DNA of 32,772 bases from Bacteroidales bacterium UBA2714 (lineage in GTDB: Bacteria; Bacteroidota; Bacteroidia; Bacteroidales; P3). A program made the translations under genes and the position numbers. How positions within the stretch are numbered: position 1 is the first letter of the stretch; the number at the start of each line of letters is the position of its first letter. Of the stretch, positions 29,909 through 32,772 are shown piece after piece. The notes under the pieces were generated by a model. That model saw only the letters and a list, made by a program, of their open reading frames with translations. It ran no database searches and was not told where the DNA came from. The stretch covers positions 1 through 32,772 of the forward strand of contig DEKU01000008.1 of assembly GCA_002354035.1 (NCBI GenBank). The letters run 5' to 3'.

Positions 29909-31606
29909 TTAGAGACCTATCTTCTCGTTGACGATTTTGAGGATTTCGGCTTCCTCTTTGAGGGCGCGGGCTTCGAGGTCAGCGGCCTTGGCAAGGATGT
30001 CGTTCTTGAAGGTCTCGTCCTTCAGCGAGCTTGCGTTGATTTTGACGTTGAGGTGTGCACCCATCACGGCGCTGCGGGCGGCGAGGGCTCCCACACCTCC
30101 GTCGGTTACGCTGGCGGGGTTGCCCCACTCCACCATGGCGCGGCACACTTCGAAGGCCTCGAAGCTCTTCTGCATGGTGTGGAACGGCACCTCGGTGGCG
30201 AACTTGGTGGCCTCCTGGATGGCGGCACTGCGGGCGGCTTTCTCCTCATCGGTCTTCTTGGGCAGGCCGAAGGCATTCATGATTTTGTTGAAGGCGTTGG
30301 TGTCCTCGTCGACCAGGTGGAGCAGCTCGGTCTTGAGAGCCTGGCCTTTGACGGCCACGTCGCTGAACTTCTGCCATTCGTCGTCGTAGGCAGCTTTGCC
30401 ACCCGTGAGGTTGGCGACCATGGTGCCGAGCGAGGCGGCCAAAGCACCCATGTAGGCGCTGACGCTGCCGCCGCCGGGAGCGGGGCTTTCGCTGGCGGTC
30501 TCGTCGCAGAAGCCGGTGCAGGTGAGGTCGACCAGTTTCTTCTGGCTGTGGTCCTCGATAAGGAACTCGATGACCTTCTCTTTGGGGTCGAAAGGCTTGA
30601 GGTCGTCAAGGCCCATGCTCTTGATGGCCACCTTCATGATTTCGTCCTCGCTCACACCGAGACTGCGCTGCTGTTTGGCAAGGTAGTATTTGCCGGCGTC
30701 GATAAGCACGCTCTTGGGGATGAGACCGACGATTTCGCAACCGGTGACGCGGAGGCCACGGTTGGCGGCACAACGGCACACCTCGTCGAAACAGAGGTGG
30801 ACGGGGGCCACCTTGATGGAGGTGATGTTCATGGAGACCTGTGCGATGCCGTAGTCCTCAATATACCAGCCGATGGCTTTGGTGCCTTTGAGGGTGCCGG
30901 GAATCATGACGGGGTTGCCCTTCTCGTCCTTGATGATTTTGCCGCTGGGTTTGCCGCCTTCGCGCTGGGGACGGCCTTTTTCGCGCACGTCGAAGGCGAC
31001 GGCGTTGGCGCGGCGGGTGCTGGTGGTGTTGAGGTTGTAGTTGATGGCCACGAGAAAATCGCGGGCACCCACTTGTGTGGCACCGGTCTGTGCCACATGG
31101 TCGTTCCACTGGTTGGGACCGAAGTCGGGTTTCCACTCGTCGGTGCCCAGACGACTGCTGAGGCTCTCGTATTCGCCGGTGCGGCAGTAGGCCAGGTTGC
31201 GGCGTTTGGGCTGGAAGGCTGCGTTCTCGTAGCAGTAGATGGGGATGTTGAGCTCCTCGCCCAGGCGCTGGCCGAGCTTGTGGGCATATTCCACCACCTC
31301 TTCCATGGAGATGTTGCTGACGGGGATGAGGGGGCACACGTCGGTGGAACCTTGGCGGGGATGGGCGCCGTGGTGGTTGCGCATGTCGATGAGTTCGGCA
31401 GCCTTTTTCACCACGCGGAAAGCGGCCTCGCAGGCCTGCTCGGGCTCACCCACGAAGGTGATGACGGTGCGGTTGGTGGTCTGACCGGGGTCGACGTCGA
31501 GGAGCTTCACGCCTTCAACTTTTTCAATCTCGGCGGTGACCTGATTGATGATATTCATGTCGCGACCCTCGCTGATATTGGGGACGCACTCGATAAGTTG
31601 TTTCAT
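29909..31606 (-). CDS. ftcD: Formiminotransferase-cyclodeaminase (bifunctional)
   Basis: A 565-residue fused enzyme of histidine breakdown. The N-terminal glutamate formimidoyltransferase domain (1 to about 320) begins MKQLIECVPNISEGRD and holds the catalytic H82 in HHGAHPRQGSTDVCP. The C-terminal formimino-THF cyclodeaminase domain (about 350-560) has ESPAPGGGSVSAYMGALAASL and a GNPASVTDGGVGALAARSAV segment. It passes the formimino group from formiminoglutamate to tetrahydrofolate and releases ammonia to give methenyl-THF, in the cytosol. Length fits the animal and Bacteroidota fused forms. It has its own promoter. No hutH, hutU or hutI is in the window. An open frame on the other strand covers the whole gene and is a shadow. 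Confidence 0.97.
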   Translation of the reverse strand: MKQLIECVPNISEGRDMNIINQVTAEIEKVEGVKLLDVDPGQTTNRTVITFVGEPEQACEAAFRVVKKAAELIDMRNHHGAHPRQGSTDVCPLIPVSNISMEEVVEYAHKLGQRLGEELNIPIYCYENAAFQPKRRNLAYCRTGEYESLSSRLGTDEWKPDFGPNQWNDHVAQTGATQVGARDFLVAINYNLNTTSTRRANAVAFDVREKGRPQREGGKPSGKIIKDEKGNPVMIPGTLKGTKAIGWYIEDYGIAQVSMNITSIKVAPVHLCFDEVCRCAANRGLRVTGCEIVGLIPKSVLIDAGKYYLAKQQRSLGVSEDEIMKVAIKSMGLDDLKPFDPKEKVIEFLIEDHSQKKLVDLTCTGFCDETASESPAPGGGSVSAYMGALAASLGTMVANLTGGKAAYDDEWQKFSDVAVKGQALKTELLHLVDEDTNAFNKIMNAFGLPKKTDEEKAARSAAIQEATKFATEVPFHTMQKSFEAFEVCRAMVEWGNPASVTDGGVGALAARSAVMGAHLNVKINASSLKDETFKNDILAKAADLEARALKEEAEILKIVNEKIGL

Positions 31607-31683
31607 GATATATTGTTAGTTAATATTGTATACCATTTTGTTTCAGTCTATTGACCCGTAAGCCGGGAGGACAATAGAGGGTA

Positions 31684-31691
31684 CAAAAATA
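31684..31691 (-). promoter_or_regulatory. Promoter -7 element of ftcD (TATTTTTG)
   Basis: The minus strand reads TATTTTTG, an exact TAnnTTTG match, about 77 bases before the ftcD start. Confidence 0.6.
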
Positions 31692-31837
31692 CGAATTTTT
31701 TTTCAAATACCGAAACTGGGTTTGGGTCAGGTTTGTCTTTCACCATTCCACGGGACTATGGAAGGCCCGGATGGAGAAGGATCGGTTTGGTTTGTGCCGA
31801 CGATGGTCTGCGGCAGGGGCGATGGCGGACTGGAGAG

Positions 31838-31873
31838 AAAAAGAGGATGCCCCGCGGTGGGACATCCTCTTGG
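31838..31873 (-). terminator. Terminator of the T9SS-exported protein gene
   Basis: On the minus strand AAGAGGATGTCCC pairs with GGGGCATCCTCTT (one mismatch), followed by a run of T, 28 bases after the stop codon. Confidence 0.8.
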
Positions 31874-31900
31874 ATTGATGAATGGCGGTCGGGGTCTCCC

Positions 31901-32772
31901 CTATTGTTTCACCACTTTATGGACAGAGCGGCCTTGCTGACTCTCCACCCGGATATAATAGACACCCGTGGGGAGCGAAGACATGTCTATCTTATTGGTT
32001 TGCGAGCCACGCATCACTACGCGGCCTTCGATGGTGCAGACCTCGACGGACACGACGTTGTCAGCCTTGATGTGCAGCATTCCGTGCGTGGGGTTGGGGA
32101 AAAGGGTCACGTTGCTTTCCTCAGCATCCACTATGCCCGTCTGCTCAGCGAAGTTGGCCATAAGCTCCATATCAGCGTTGACGACTACGGTGCGGGGGTT
32201 CTCCTCGCTGCCGTCGCTCCAGCCGATGAAGCGGAAGCCCTCATGGGCTGTGGCGGTGACGGTCGCGGCGCTGCCGTGGGCATATCGGCCGCCTCCATCC
32301 ACGGTGCCCCACTCGGGGTTGTTGCTGGTCAGCGTCAATGTGTGGTACAGCGTGTCGAAAAGTGCTGTCAGGGTCACGTTGCCGTTGATGACAGTGTCGA
32401 AGGCGAGCTCGGTGGCGCCGGTCTCTGCCCAATGGCTGAACACAAAGCCTTCGTTGGCGGTCACCGTCACTCTTGCCACGTCACCAAACAGATATGAACC
32501 TGCGCCTGTGGCCACGCCTTGTGTCTCGTCACATACAATGGTCAGCACATATTCATTGCGGTCGAACTGGGCCGTCAGCACCGTGTCGCGGGTGACGATG
32601 ATAGTGCGGGGGTTGTCTGTCACGCCGTCGCTCCACGTTGTGAAGTGATAGCCGTAGGCGGCGGTGGCGGTCACCGTGGCAGTGTCTTCATACAGATAGG
32701 TGCCAGCACCTGCGACAGTTCCCTGTGTGGAGTCACACTGGGTTGTCAATGTATACTGGTTCCTGTCGAACA
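31901..32772 (-). CDS. T9SS-sorted protein with InlB-like repeats, 3' part (5' end outside window)
   Basis: The frame is open to the window edge and gives at least 290 residues. Three repeats of about 70 residues, each beginning FDxxxYxLT and containing G-x-GxYxxGxxxxVTATAxEGFxFxxW, match the divergent InlB B-repeat (beta-grasp) domain of bacterial surface proteins. After a short linker there is a type A T9SS sorting domain: VTLFPNPTHGMLHI, VEVCTIEGRVV, LPTGVYYIRV and the end HKVVKQ. The protein is therefore exported across the outer membrane by the type IX system and probably attached to the cell surface. The N-terminal functional part is not in the window. A TTG at 32747-32749 is not the true start because homologous repeat sequence continues beyond it. 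Confidence 0.93.
   Translation of the reverse strand, partial: FDRNQYTLTTQCDSTQGTVAGAGTYLYEDTATVTATAAYGYHFTTWSDGVTDNPRTIIVTRDTVLTAQFDRNEYVLTIVCDETQGVATGAGSYLFGDVARVTVTANEGFVFSHWAETGATELAFDTVINGNVTLTALFDTLYHTLTLTSNNPEWGTVDGGGRYAHGSAATVTATAHEGFRFIGWSDGSEENPRTVVVNADMELMANFAEQTGIVDAEESNVTLFPNPTHGMLHIKADNVVSVEVCTIEGRVVMRGSQTNKIDMSSLPTGVYYIRVESQQGRSVHKVVKQ

Noticed and set aside
29888..31654. 588-residue open frame opposite ftcD
   Set aside because: It is the complement of a securely identified gene; its Gly/Val/Asp/His-rich composition reflects the high-GC third positions of ftcD.
1..32772. tRNA or rRNA genes
   Set aside because: No tRNA cloverleaf or rRNA-like sequence was recognised on either strand by eye; a covariance-model scan would be decisive.

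Overview
The window reads as a chromosomal segment of a member of the Bacteroidota, most likely an uncultured gut or rumen Bacteroidales. The evidence is a set of promoters of the Bacteroidota form TAnnTTTG (usually TATCTTTG) with a TTTG element about 19-20 bases upstream, Bacteroidales-style small lipoproteins, a type IX secretion (T9SS) C-terminal sorting domain on the last gene, an alpha2-type glycyl-tRNA synthetase and a fused formiminotransferase-cyclodeaminase. Most of the core sequence is GC-rich. A block from about 11,140 to 17,650 is plainly AT-rich and looks acquired.

Layout. 1-4,444: the end of glyS, a terminator, a polytopic membrane protein and a secreted M16 zinc protease. 4,445-4,820: a promoter and a long rod-like hairpin, a candidate structured RNA. 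4,845-12,212: a PLD-SNF2 helicase and a large Eco57I-type adenine methyltransferase. They are separated by 775 bases holding nine tandem copies of a 51-base repeat and other repeat elements; related elements are also embedded in frame inside both genes. 12,250-15,848: an OLD-like ATPase/TOPRIM protein with its own promoter, then an HNH nuclease plus DUF4062 protein pair with its own promoter. 15,919-17,615 (minus strand): an ABC-type ATPase and a small predicted PD-(D/E)xK nuclease overlapping as ATGA. Together 4.8-17.6 kb is a defence island of four modules.

17,845-26,080 is housekeeping or accessory metabolism: a DUF454 membrane protein, a lipoprotein, a VanX-like D,D-dipeptidase, a YbjQ protein, two tandem paralogous M20 dipeptidases with an FMN-binding protein, an Sfp-type phosphopantetheinyl transferase and, convergently, an aldehyde dehydrogenase. 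26,160-29,326 holds a lipoprotein, an XRE-type regulator with a striking set of TTACAnnTGTAA dyads in the AT-rich DNA upstream of it, and two small genes, one a 38-residue lipoprotein. 29,682-32,772 (minus strand) holds a small coiled-coil protein, ftcD and the 3' part of a T9SS-exported protein with InlB-like repeats.

The main points of interest are the repeat invasion of the helicase/methyltransferase module, the HNH + DUF4062 pair, the ATPase + small nuclease pair, the structured element at 4.66-4.77 kb and the operator array at 28 kb. All functional calls were made by reading motifs; no database search was run.
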